A DNA stretch of 64,000 nucleotides from Pedobacter frigoris (GTDB taxonomy: Bacteria; Bacteroidota; Bacteroidia; Sphingobacteriales; Sphingobacteriaceae). The stretch covers positions 372,001 through 436,000 of the forward strand of contig NZ_SWBQ01000001.1 of NCBI RefSeq assembly GCF_005116445.1, written 5' to 3'. Shown piece by piece: positions 16,778 to 24,483 of the stretch. The notes below the pieces were generated by a model. It was not told the origin of the DNA. It searched no databases and saw nothing but the letters and a program-made list of their open reading frames with translations. Positions within the stretch are counted from its first letter, which is position 1, and each line of letters begins with the position of its first letter. The position numbers and the translations under genes are program-made.

Positions 16778-18262
16778 ATGAAAAAATGGGATTTAAACTA
16801 TAATATGTATAATTTACCTAACTTGAGTGCCATAGCTGTGATATTTATATCTTGCTGGTTGTCTGTGTTTAATGCCAGTTCACAAAACATAAATCCAACA
16901 TTAGGGACGTCTAACGGTTTTAGTCAGTTGAGTAAAAAGGGTACGGGCTGGCAGGATAATGAACCAAAACTTCCGGCTGTAACACAGATCAGATGGAAGA
17001 ATTTTAATAAAAAACTTCCTGAAGAACCTATATTTAATTCGCTGAAAATAGCCTTGTCAAACGTCAATAAATATGCGCTAAACGATTGGTACATAAAAGT
17101 AAATGAGTTTGATACGATTAATGGTACTGATAATTCCGGCTATCTGATACTAAAGAGTAAAGGAAAGGACAATCAGGTTAGGTATCGATATCCTGCTGGA
17201 ATGACCTTTGGTATTGCCATTGCTTTAAAAACGGGTGCGTATGATTACCGGCTAACCGGGGTGCCCACGGTGGTAGCTGCAGAAAAAGCCATCAAATTAC
17301 TTAGCGCAATTGCCTATGACCACAAAGCTAATCAAAAGCGTAACGTATGGGGAGGAGATTGGCAGGCTGCACACTGGGCTTACTACACCGGGTATTCGGC
17401 ATGGTTACTTTGGGAAAAGTTAGAAATCAGAGATCAGAATAATATCAAACGTATGATAATCAGTGAGGCTGATAGACTGCTGAAAATAGATCCGCCATAC
17501 TGTAAAGATAAAACCGGTAAAGTTCTGATACCCGGCGATTCTAAAATAGAGGAAAATGCATGGAATGCAGAATTACTGTACCTTGCGTCAGTCATGATGC
17601 CAACGCATGCCAATAGCCGCCTTTGGTATGATCAATCATTAAATTACATCATATCGGGAGTTTCTTTACCTTCAGATTTGGAAAACAACAACATGTTGCA
17701 CGGCCGGCCTGTAAGGAGTTGGCTAAACGGTTATAATGTGGAAGAGCCTGGGGTGGTGGTCAATCATCACATTGTCCACCCTTTATACAATGCGCTTTCA
17801 TCTGTGGTAAATGCACCGATTGTTTTTTCGCTGGCTGGCAAAAATACACCTAAAGCCGCTGCTTTTAACATGGATAAGATATATAACTCGTTGATTACTA
17901 CAAAATTTGATTCGGTGAAATATCAGAAGCCAGGAGGAACAATGTATATTCCGGGGCAAGCTCAGGTTTATTATCCTGAGGGCTCAGACTGGGGTAAGGA
18001 GATTTATGATTCTTTTGTAAATATGGATATTGCAGCATGGATGTATGGCTTTGACAAAGGAGATCAATACAATGGAAAGTACTGGGCTCAGTTACATCTC
18101 GATGCTGTAGTTAAACAACAAAGCAGGTTTTCAGATGGACATACTTATCTGGACAATAATGAAAATAATTATTCCGGTAAAGAGGCGGCAATAGCAACCA
18201 GGATCGCCTCTGCCTGGATGACGGTTTGGATGCAATATCAATCACCAGTAAAGTATAAATGA
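16778..18262 (+). CDS. Secreted protein of unknown function, probable alpha/alpha-toroid
   Basis: 494 residues with an N-terminal signal segment (about 12-38, ending near NASSQ). I do not recognise the family. The body is rich in aromatic residues and in long helices with Trp pairs (NVWGGDWQAAHWAYYTGYSA; a WNAELLYLASVMMP segment), with conserved-looking charged patches such as VVNHHIVHP and DGHTYLDNNE. This overall look recalls the alpha/alpha-toroid catalytic domains of polysaccharide lyases (families such as PL8), but I cannot place the catalytic residues, so this is a guess at fold only. It is divergent from an AraC-cupin regulator, which fits a sugar-inducible exported enzyme. Confidence 0.7.
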   Translation: MKKWDLNYNMYNLPNLSAIAVIFISCWLSVFNASSQNINPTLGTSNGFSQLSKKGTGWQDNEPKLPAVTQIRWKNFNKKLPEEPIFNSLKIALSNVNKYALNDWYIKVNEFDTINGTDNSGYLILKSKGKDNQVRYRYPAGMTFGIAIALKTGAYDYRLTGVPTVVAAEKAIKLLSAIAYDHKANQKRNVWGGDWQAAHWAYYTGYSAWLLWEKLEIRDQNNIKRMIISEADRLLKIDPPYCKDKTGKVLIPGDSKIEENAWNAELLYLASVMMPTHANSRLWYDQSLNYIISGVSLPSDLENNNMLHGRPVRSWLNGYNVEEPGVVVNHHIVHPLYNALSSVVNAPIVFSLAGKNTPKAAAFNMDKIYNSLITTKFDSVKYQKPGGTMYIPGQAQVYYPEGSDWGKEIYDSFVNMDIAAWMYGFDKGDQYNGKYWAQLHLDAVVKQQSRFSDGHTYLDNNENNYSGKEAAIATRIASAWMTVWMQYQSPVKYK

Positions 18263-18328
18263 AAAATAATACCTTAAGGCTTCTGTCACTTTGCCTTTTC
18301 AAGTGTTAATCGAAATTCATTATTAAAG

Positions 18329-19380
18329 TTACTTAGAATTTATAGGCATTCTATCTAAAATCCCTGTTATGGGGCCTTTAACTCCAATTTTCCTGTTGAA
18401 GAAAATTGCCACAAAAATCAGGAGGCATGTACAGATGATGGTCAGCAAATAGCTAAACTGCATCAGCACTTTTGCCCAGCTAAGATCCTTCATGAAGAAC
18501 TCCTTGTAGAGCAGTAAACCAACACTTCCCAAATAGCCGGCAGAATCGCAGATGTATACAAAAAAGCCCGCATTAGCCTTTATTTTGAAAAGAGCAATCA
18601 TACGATCAAAAAGCACGACTTGTGTAGGTGTATAGGTTAAAAAACATACCTTTGCCTACAAGAAGCATCCACCAGAAAGGAGTGATCAGGTGAATGTAAA
18701 AAAACAAGGTGCTCCCGCCGCTTAACAAGAGACCCAATGCGATAATGTACTGAGTTCCCCAAAAGCCTTTGATGTTATTCCTGATAAGAGATAAGCAGCC
18801 TATAGCCATCAAAACTACTATTCCGGTTACTGCTTCCGTTATTGAAAATACTGTTTTGTCCCAATGGATATCTATTTCGTTCCATATTTCTACAGAGAAA
18901 TCGCGCATGGTTGTGAGCATCATGTATACCAGTCCAATTCCAATGATACCAATACCGTATTCTTTTAACACTGCCCGTTTATCCTCTGCGGTCATTGGAA
19001 GCCTTTCTACCCTAAGTAGCTTGTCCGTTTCGTCAGGTTCCGGGATTACAGAAGCATCTATGTGAATAACAGGAATAAGGGTAGAAATAAGGCCCCTATA
19101 ACACAGGGCATCCAAAATTCAGAGATCATTGGCAGCCATTCGTGGACAGTAAAATATACTGTTTTCATGATGCCTGATGATACGATGAGACTGATGCTCA
19201 TTCCCATCGTCAGCATTTCAGTAAAACGTCTTCCTTCGGGGTAGCTGAAAACAACACCCCATATCATACCAAGTGGCAGGCCATTGAGCAGCAGAAAGAC
19301 AAAATTATAGGGATAAGGTACCAGTCCAAAAAGCAACAAGGCTACTTCAGCGAAAACAATGAGGCCAATGATGAGTTTTG
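18329..19380 (-). pseudogene. DUF5690 (MFS-like) transporter, truncated and frameshifted
   Basis: Three collinear fragments make one broken gene. Fragment one (19380-19065) begins without a start at KLIIGLIVFAEVALLLFGL. A frame change near 19070 leads to fragment two (to about 18640), and a second change in a run of T residues near 18640 leads to fragment three (LTYTPTQVVLFDRMIALF to the stop at 18329). Membrane segments and the VLFDRMIA motif match DUF5690 proteins of about 420 residues; the first 120 or so are missing. The upstream end abuts an FAD-oxidoreductase remnant. Two frameshifts plus a missing 5' part make inactivation nearly certain. Confidence 0.8.
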
Positions 19381-19484
19381 TAGCTTACAACAATGCCGCT
19401 GTCTTTAAACAGATCTGCAAACAGAAGTTTAAATTCCCCTCCACTGCAGATAATCGCCTTCTCAGCGGTGAACTCTCGCTGCGC
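19377..19484 (-). pseudogene. Internal fragment of an FAD-dependent oxidoreductase (TIGR03364-like)
   Basis: About 36 codons without a start. They contain TAEKAIICSGGEFKLLFADL and then FKDSGI, which resembles the segment after the FAD domain of TIGR03364-type oxidoreductases (family pattern around VVCPGxDFxTLFPELF). That family is named for its link to phosphonate catabolism genes. The fragment runs directly, out of frame, into the DUF5690 remnant, and its other end meets an oppositely oriented phosphatase remnant. The assignment is from memory of the family pattern over a short stretch. Confidence 0.45.
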
Positions 19485-19750
19485 TTAAAGCCCGTCCTAA
19501 TTATAAAAATGAAGACTGGCTCATTGTAGTGTCGACAGATCATGGCGGCGATGGTTCGCATGGAGGATCAAGTTATCCCGAGCAAAATGCATTCATCATT
19601 TTAAATAACAAGGCTATCAAACCTAAGGTGATTTCGGGAGAATCAATTGTCGGTGCGCTTTATTTATACAATGTACCGCCAACTATCCTCAGCTTTTTAG
19701 GCGTGCTGATCCCTGAGAACTATGATGGAAAAAGCCTGGTTAAATTCTGA
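19472..19750 (+). pseudogene. C-terminal fragment of an alkaline phosphatase family protein
   Basis: The last 90 or so codons of an alkaline-phosphatase-superfamily enzyme. ALKARPNYKNEDWLIVVSTD then HGGDG carries the metal-binding Asp-His pair. A GSHGGSSYPEQNAFIIL segment and the ending DGKSLVKF match the normal C-terminus. The catalytic N-terminal two thirds are absent, and an in-frame stop lies directly upstream at 19469. The reading direction is opposite to the neighbouring remnants, so at least one inversion or a complex deletion made this patch. Confidence 0.75.
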
Positions 19751-19760
19751 TTAATGGTTT

Positions 19761-20342
19761 TTAATCATTGGTGATGAAGTAGTAAACAACCAGCATAATG
19801 GCATCAGACTCTCCGATATTTGAGAGATTGTGCCCCAGTCGACCGTCGAAAAAGATGGAATCTCCTTCTTCAAGAATATAGGTTTTATCTTCTATCAGGT
19901 ATTCAATCTTACCTTTCACGAGGTATTTGTATTCGAAAGCATCTGTGACTACCATCTTATTCCGACGAGCGCCTTTTTTTAATTCCAGCAACACAAAATC
20001 GACAGGGCCACCATGAATGTTGCGGGCAAGTATCCGCTGATAGTTAAAGCCCTTGGCAGTCTCTTTTTTAAGTGAGGTGTATTCCGATGAACGGATGACG
20101 AATACCTTTTCCTGACGATCGCCCGGAGAGATGTCCTTAAAAAAGGCAGTCAGATCAAGATCCAATGAATGCACGATATTCATCAGAACGGGCAAAGATG
20201 GGATAGTACGATTATTTTCTATCTGGGAGATCAGGCCTTTGCTTACGCCGGCTCTGTTCGCTAATTCCTGAATAGTAATGTTCTTTTCTTTCCTTATTTC
20301 TTTTATTCTGTAGCTGATTTTCAGGATTATATCATCTTCCAT
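19761..20342 (-). CDS. XRE family regulator with C-terminal cupin
   Basis: 193 residues. The N-terminal helix-turn-helix is of the lambda-repressor type (about 8-62; TIQELANRAGVSKGLISQIE), followed by a linker and a cupin_2 sensor barrel (about 120-190; LVKGKIEYLIEDKTYILEEG, then a GDSIFFDGRLGH segment). Such proteins repress small-molecule catabolic operons and respond to a pathway metabolite. It sits between phosphatase remnants and an intact exported phosphodiesterase, so it was probably the regulator of this phosphate- or phosphonate-related cluster. A TACTTTTG box lies about 27 bases upstream of the start on the minus strand. Confidence 0.92.
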   Translation of the reverse strand: MEDDIILKISYRIKEIRKEKNITIQELANRAGVSKGLISQIENNRTIPSLPVLMNIVHSLDLDLTAFFKDISPGDRQEKVFVIRSSEYTSLKKETAKGFNYQRILARNIHGGPVDFVLLELKKGARRNKMVVTDAFEYKYLVKGKIEYLIEDKTYILEEGDSIFFDGRLGHNLSNIGESDAIMLVVYYFITND

Positions 20343-20458
20343 ATTTTATTATTTTGTCCAAAAGTAAACAAATTTTGCAATGAAGCCTGCTGCCTCTAAT
20401 AAAATGAAACCATTGTATTAAAAACAGCCGGCTTTAGCTATAAATATAGCAATTGGTA

Positions 20459-21346
20459 TTAATTTATGAAACTATCCGCTACCGCTTTGCCGCGCCAGCT
20501 CTGAGGTGTTTTTAAGCCCAATATCCAGGCTATCGTCGCTGCAGTATCGTAGGTGATGATCACGTCCTTTATTTCATGGTTTGATTTTACGCCGGGACCA
20601 TTGATCACCCAGGGTATCAGTACCTCATCCAGGCTTTTGCCGCCATGTCCTTTGCCCGTTCCGCCATGATCTGCACTTAAAATTACGATGGTTTCTTTTT
20701 CTATTCCTGCATCTTTGATGGCCTGTAGTATTTTTCCGATCCGTAGATCTACATTTTCAAGTTCCTTATAGTAAGCAGGTGTGCGGTGACCAATGCCGTG
20801 ACCGGTATGGTCGGGTTCGTCAAGGTGTAAAAAAGTAAAATAAGGTTTTTCTTTTCTAATGATGCTAGCTGCAGTATCCGCACAAAAATCATCCTTATCT
20901 TTTCCGGGAACTACGATGTTGATCGCATCTTTTTCAATCAGCGGACCGATTCCTCCCCAGCTATACACTACTGCTGTTTTAGCTGATGGTTTCTGATCGC
21001 GGATCACGCTAAAAATAGAGGGGAACAAACCATATTTGGTGGTCACTGCAGAAGGGATTTCTGGCGTTGCACTTCCCCATTCTGTATAACCATGTTCTGT
21101 AGGTCCGGCGCCCATCAGCATAGAAGCCCAGTTAACCGCACTTGATGAGGGCAAAACAGACCTTGCTTTTAACGTCCAGGACCCTGTTTCCATTAATTTT
21201 TTCAAGTTCGGCATCTTGGCATCAGGAACTGCATAAGCGCCAAAGCCGTCGCAGCCAATCAATACTACATGTTTTACTTTTTTTACCTGGGCATTCAATT
21301 GCAATGTTAAGCAAAGGATACATAAGGCAATCATTGATGTTTTCAT
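20459..21346 (-). CDS. Exported alkaline phosphatase family phosphodiesterase
   Basis: 295 residues with a signal peptide (cleavage near LNA-Q, residue 20), so periplasmic. It belongs to the nucleotide pyrophosphatase/phosphodiesterase branch: metal ligand in HVVLIGCDGFG, nucleophile region SVLPSSSAVNWAS, ligands in HLDEPDHTGHG and SADHGGTGKGHGG. At 295 residues it is compact compared with many relatives of 400 or more. It lies upstream of the XRE-cupin gene on the same strand, with 116 bases between. The substrate is unknown; phosphodiesters or phosphonoacetate-like compounds are possible. Confidence 0.9.
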   Translation of the reverse strand: MKTSMIALCILCLTLQLNAQVKKVKHVVLIGCDGFGAYAVPDAKMPNLKKLMETGSWTLKARSVLPSSSAVNWASMLMGAGPTEHGYTEWGSATPEIPSAVTTKYGLFPSIFSVIRDQKPSAKTAVVYSWGGIGPLIEKDAINIVVPGKDKDDFCADTAASIIRKEKPYFTFLHLDEPDHTGHGIGHRTPAYYKELENVDLRIGKILQAIKDAGIEKETIVILSADHGGTGKGHGGKSLDEVLIPWVINGPGVKSNHEIKDVIITYDTAATIAWILGLKTPQSWRGKAVADSFIN

Positions 21347-21429
21347 TGTGTTTTATTTGTGGTTTAAAAAATTACATAACAACTGTTGTCATCAACAACT
21401 TCATGACGGTGTTAAATATATGTATTTAA

Positions 21430-21450
21430 TTGTTTAGTTTTGCTAAACAA
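21430..21450. promoter_or_regulatory. Inverted repeat, candidate operator upstream of the phosphodiesterase
   Basis: TTGTTTAG-TTTTG-CTAAACAA, perfect 8-base arms with a 5-base centre, 84 bases upstream of the phosphodiesterase start. On the minus strand a TATATTTA box follows 11 bases later. A related sequence (TTGTTTACTTTTG on the minus strand) lies just upstream of the XRE-cupin gene at about 20354-20372, so shared control by that regulator is possible. Confidence 0.4.
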
Positions 21451-21496
21451 ATATTTTAGTTAAATCACAAAAGAGAAGAAGATGTGTTAGAGAATC

Positions 21497-21907
21497 TTAC
21501 TGCGGAGTTTTCTTAAACACCCAGTATTTTTGCAATACATAATTGAAGCTAAGAGATACAATGATGTCCACCATAATCCGGGTTATTTTATAGTCCAGGC
21601 GAAGCCAGTTTGTTAGTAGATAAGTCCCGGACGATTTAAGCAGAATACTGCCAGCTACTACAAATATGAATTTTACAAGTTGGCCGCCAACTGGTAACTG
21701 ACTGGCCTTATTGGCGGTAAAAGTCCAGTAACGGTTCACCGAAAAATTAACTACGGCACCGATAATTCCGCCGATAGCAATTGAAATGGTATAGTGAATG
21801 TGAAGTAGTTCGGTACACGTTACCATCACAAGATAGTCAACTATTCCGCCTGAAAAGGCAGATAACTGTGCTTTTGCAAACGTATATACCGATTTTCTTT
21901 TATCCAT
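21497..21907 (-). CDS. GtrA family membrane protein
   Basis: 136 residues with four predicted membrane helices and the family patterns GGIVDYLVMV, the SIAIGGIIGAVVNFSVNRYW segment near the second helix and YVLQKYWVF at the end. GtrA proteins are thought to flip or bind polyprenyl-linked sugars or similar lipid carriers in the inner membrane. The start overlaps the stop of the CDP-alcohol transferase gene by one base, so the two are translationally coupled and probably act on the same lipid. Confidence 0.9.
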   Translation of the reverse strand: MDKRKSVYTFAKAQLSAFSGGIVDYLVMVTCTELLHIHYTISIAIGGIIGAVVNFSVNRYWTFTANKASQLPVGGQLVKFIFVVAGSILLKSSGTYLLTNWLRLDYKITRIMVDIIVSLSFNYVLQKYWVFKKTPQ

Positions 21908-22632
21908 TAACGCGTATTGTTTTTGGTAAGTTTTTCTTCGCGTTCTGCGTTATCCCTGATGTCGCCAAGCTTTAGCAGTTTACGGGTATCTATCAGGTTG
22001 ATCGCCACCAATACTGCACATAAAAAGCACGCGAAATATTCGATGATATGGCCGAAATATGCTTCGAGGATCAGCATGATGGCAAGGATAATCCTGATTT
22101 CAGTCGGCCCGGCCAGTCCCGAATCTATACTATAGATATCGGTTATTTTATATCTCAACTGCGAAATGATCATTGCCCAGCCATACAATACGACAAAGGC
22201 AAAAGCAATAAGCTCATATTCATTTCTGGCGTAGACCATATAGCCAACACCAATCATTACAGTACTGACCCAGTCCATAATGATGTCCAGTGAAAATCCG
22301 TACCACTTCCTGGGAATATTGCGGTAATAGGCAATGCGACCATCAAGGGAATCACCAAACCAGTTTATAGCTAGGCCGATAACACCCAGTAAAAGATATT
22401 GTTTGCCATAATAAGTAGCCAGTATGAAAGCCAGTAAAACAATTCCGGAACCTACTGTGCCCAGAAAAGTAAGCATGTCTGAGGTGATGAATGCCGGAAC
22501 TCTCTTTACCAGAAAAGAAATTGTGGCTTGCTCCGCACTTCTTAAAATGTTTGTTCTTTTTCTATCTTGAAATATCCTTAAATTATTTTCTTCCATTCGG
22601 ATTTGCAGATCTACTTTTATTAAGTGGTACAA
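21907..22632 (-). CDS. CDP-alcohol phosphatidyltransferase family protein
   Basis: 241 residues from the first Met; the internal Met (22596, MEENNLRIF) is a more natural start. It has about six membrane helices. The transferase signature normally reads DGxxAR-x8-GxxxDxxxD. Here the block is DGRIAYYRN, then GFSLDIIMD, so the Arg after Ala is Tyr and the spacing to the Gly is one residue longer, while all acidic metal ligands are present. The family joins a CDP-lipid to an alcohol to make a phospholipid. It is coupled to GtrA. The acceptor alcohol is unknown. Confidence 0.85.
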   Translation of the reverse strand: MYHLIKVDLQIRMEENNLRIFQDRKRTNILRSAEQATISFLVKRVPAFITSDMLTFLGTVGSGIVLLAFILATYYGKQYLLLGVIGLAINWFGDSLDGRIAYYRNIPRKWYGFSLDIIMDWVSTVMIGVGYMVYARNEYELIAFAFVVLYGWAMIISQLRYKITDIYSIDSGLAGPTEIRIILAIMLILEAYFGHIIEYFACFLCAVLVAINLIDTRKLLKLGDIRDNAEREEKLTKNNTR

Positions 22633-22648
22633 AAGTATGTATTTTAAG

Positions 22649-23839
22649 TTATTTTGGTGTTCTTTTCAATTCAATTACCGTAATCTCCGGCCATATTCCT
22701 ATTCGTCCTGAAAACCCAAGAAAGCCAAACCCCCTGTTTATATTTAAATAAAGCCCATCATTGCCAGTTACGCCAGCCCAATGTGCATAACGATATTTTA
22801 CAGGACTCCATTTTATACCAAATGCTTCGATGCCAAATTGCATACCATGTGTATGTCCTGCCAGGGTAAGATGTATTTTAGAAGGGAATTTGGTTACCTC
22901 AGCTTCCCAATGGGTGGGGTCGTGTGACAATAAGATCTTGAAATCAGAACCCGCTACATTTGTCAGTGCCTTTTTTAAGTCTCCCCGTTCACCAAAACCT
23001 ATGCCCCAGTTCTCAACACCGGCAAGGATAATTTTTTGTCCGTTTTTATTGATCTCGACATGTTCATCTAGCAGCAGTCTGAAGCCAATCTCATCATGAT
23101 ACTTCTTCAGTTGTTCCAGGTTGGTCCTTTTCGCTGCTTCACTTTCCCATTTTACATAATCACCATAGTCGTGGTTCCCCAAAACAGAAAATTGTCCGTA
23201 GGTTGATTTTATCTGGCTGAAATGTCCGATCCATGGTTTAATCTCCTCAGCCTTATTATTGACCAGATCGCCTGTAAATACAAACAGATCAGAATGTTGT
23301 TTTTTGATTAGGTCAATCCCTTTTTGTACCGCTTTTGCATTCTGGAAACTTCCTGCATGCACATCTGAGATTTGCGTAATGGTAAAGCCATCAAAATTTT
23401 CAGGAAGATCGTCAAAGTAAAGTGTATGCCTGATGACCCTGTATGCATATTTGCCGAAGATCATTCCATAGATGAACGCTCCAATCGTTAGAAAAAAGAC
23501 AAACCAGGCAAATTCTACCCAATAGATGTTTCTGGGTACATCAGCTGCCAGCCTGTAAAGGTCGTTTGGCAACAGAATTAATGTAAATACCAATTCAGCG
23601 GCAATTAATATCAAAAATGCATGGGTGGCAATTTTAAAGAACGTATCCATCTCCTTGTTCCGCATCCTCTGAATGGCATAAAAAAGTGAGCCGGTTATGA
23701 CAGCTATACTGATCCAGAAAACTGGTGTAATGAAGGGATTTGAACTTAAGCTATGAATCCCTGACAGCACATAGCTGTTGATGAGGAAAAAAAGAACGGC
23801 AATGATCAGGAAGGGCAGCAGGTTTATTTTTCGTTTCAT
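22649..23839 (-). CDS. Membrane-anchored metallophosphoesterase (YaeI-like)
   Basis: 397 residues from the preferred start at 23839 (MKRKINLL); an upstream Met at 23908 would add 23 residues that do not look natural. Four membrane helices fill about 1-125. A calcineurin-like phosphoesterase domain follows with the full metal set: QISDVHAG, FTGDLVNN, LGNHDYGDY, LLSHDP and LAGHTHGMQFG. Related enzymes cleave UDP-diacylglucosamine or other lipid-linked phosphates. It ends 17 bases before the longest form of the CDP-alcohol transferase and lies on the same strand, so a small lipid-phosphate operon of three genes is likely. Confidence 0.9.
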   Translation of the reverse strand: MKRKINLLPFLIIAVLFFLINSYVLSGIHSLSSNPFITPVFWISIAVITGSLFYAIQRMRNKEMDTFFKIATHAFLILIAAELVFTLILLPNDLYRLAADVPRNIYWVEFAWFVFFLTIGAFIYGMIFGKYAYRVIRHTLYFDDLPENFDGFTITQISDVHAGSFQNAKAVQKGIDLIKKQHSDLFVFTGDLVNNKAEEIKPWIGHFSQIKSTYGQFSVLGNHDYGDYVKWESEAAKRTNLEQLKKYHDEIGFRLLLDEHVEINKNGQKIILAGVENWGIGFGERGDLKKALTNVAGSDFKILLSHDPTHWEAEVTKFPSKIHLTLAGHTHGMQFGIEAFGIKWSPVKYRYAHWAGVTGNDGLYLNINRGFGFLGFSGRIGIWPEITVIELKRTPK

Positions 23840-23908
23840 GTATAAATATGAGTATGTAAAATTACAGGTTGGGTAACAAAGTGCAGGCCACGTTGGGCTA
23901 ACTGACAC

Positions 23909-24055
23909 TCAACAGGTAATCTAAATGTCAGGGCTTCGGTAAAGCGTAGCAAAAGATCGGTGAAAGTATTGAGTGTTTTAGTGGGATTTATGAATAAACT
24001 CCATTATATTAGTTTTATGTTCAGACATATTGAACTATTAAAGTAGACCAACCAA
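23909..24055. other. Intergenic region before the small broken ORF
   Basis: It must hold the promoter of the metallophosphoesterase operon. No convincing box or hairpin was found. Confidence 0.3.
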
Positions 24056-24336
24056 ATGATCAAATCTTTTTTACTATCAGCAGTAATTACTATTAGTGCT
24101 TTATCAATAGACAGTGCGGTATTGGCCAAAGTATATCGTTCGGGTACACCTGCTCAGGAGCAGGTTATTAATCGCATTAGTAATGCGAGTTTAACTTAAA
24201 AAAGGCTGGAATTGTAGGGAGTCCAGCAGGCGTAACCATTGAAGTGCTGCCACAAACGGAAAGAGGATGGTTAAGGGAGCTTATTAAAGCCAGAGAAAGC
24301 CAGGTGATTCATTGGCGGGTTGCTTTTAAAAGGTAA
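24056..24336 (+). pseudogene. Small secreted protein, apparent frameshift
   Basis: A 47-codon frame opens with a signal-like segment (MIKSFLLSAVITISALSIDS) and stops at 24197 just before a run of six A. In another frame the sequence continues with KKAGIVGSPAGVTIEVLPQT to a stop at 24334. Restoring one base in the A run gives a 93-residue protein of uniform coding character. No family is recognised. The frameshift could be a real mutation, a phase-variable A tract, or a sequencing error. Confidence 0.45.
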
Positions 24337-24384
24337 ACGCTGCGTAGATCATTGGTGTTTATTTACGTCTGAATAAGGCGCGAT

Positions 24385-24446
24385 AACGATTTCGTAGTTT
24401 TAGTTGGGGATATCTTCATTAAAGCGCTTAGAACTAATTAGATTAG
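24385..24446 (+). promoter_or_regulatory. 62-bp conserved promoter element, copy A (upstream of the HTCS gene)
   Basis: It begins AACGATTTCGTAGTTTTAG and ends in TAGATTAG, a TAnnTTnG -7 box, 38 bases before the HTCS start. The same 62-base layout without any gap occurs at 28540, 44042 and 47070. This copy implies that the HTCS controls its own gene. Confidence 0.75.
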
Positions 24447-24483
24447 TTTCATATTTCGGTCTGTTAATCAATAGTCAATTGAA

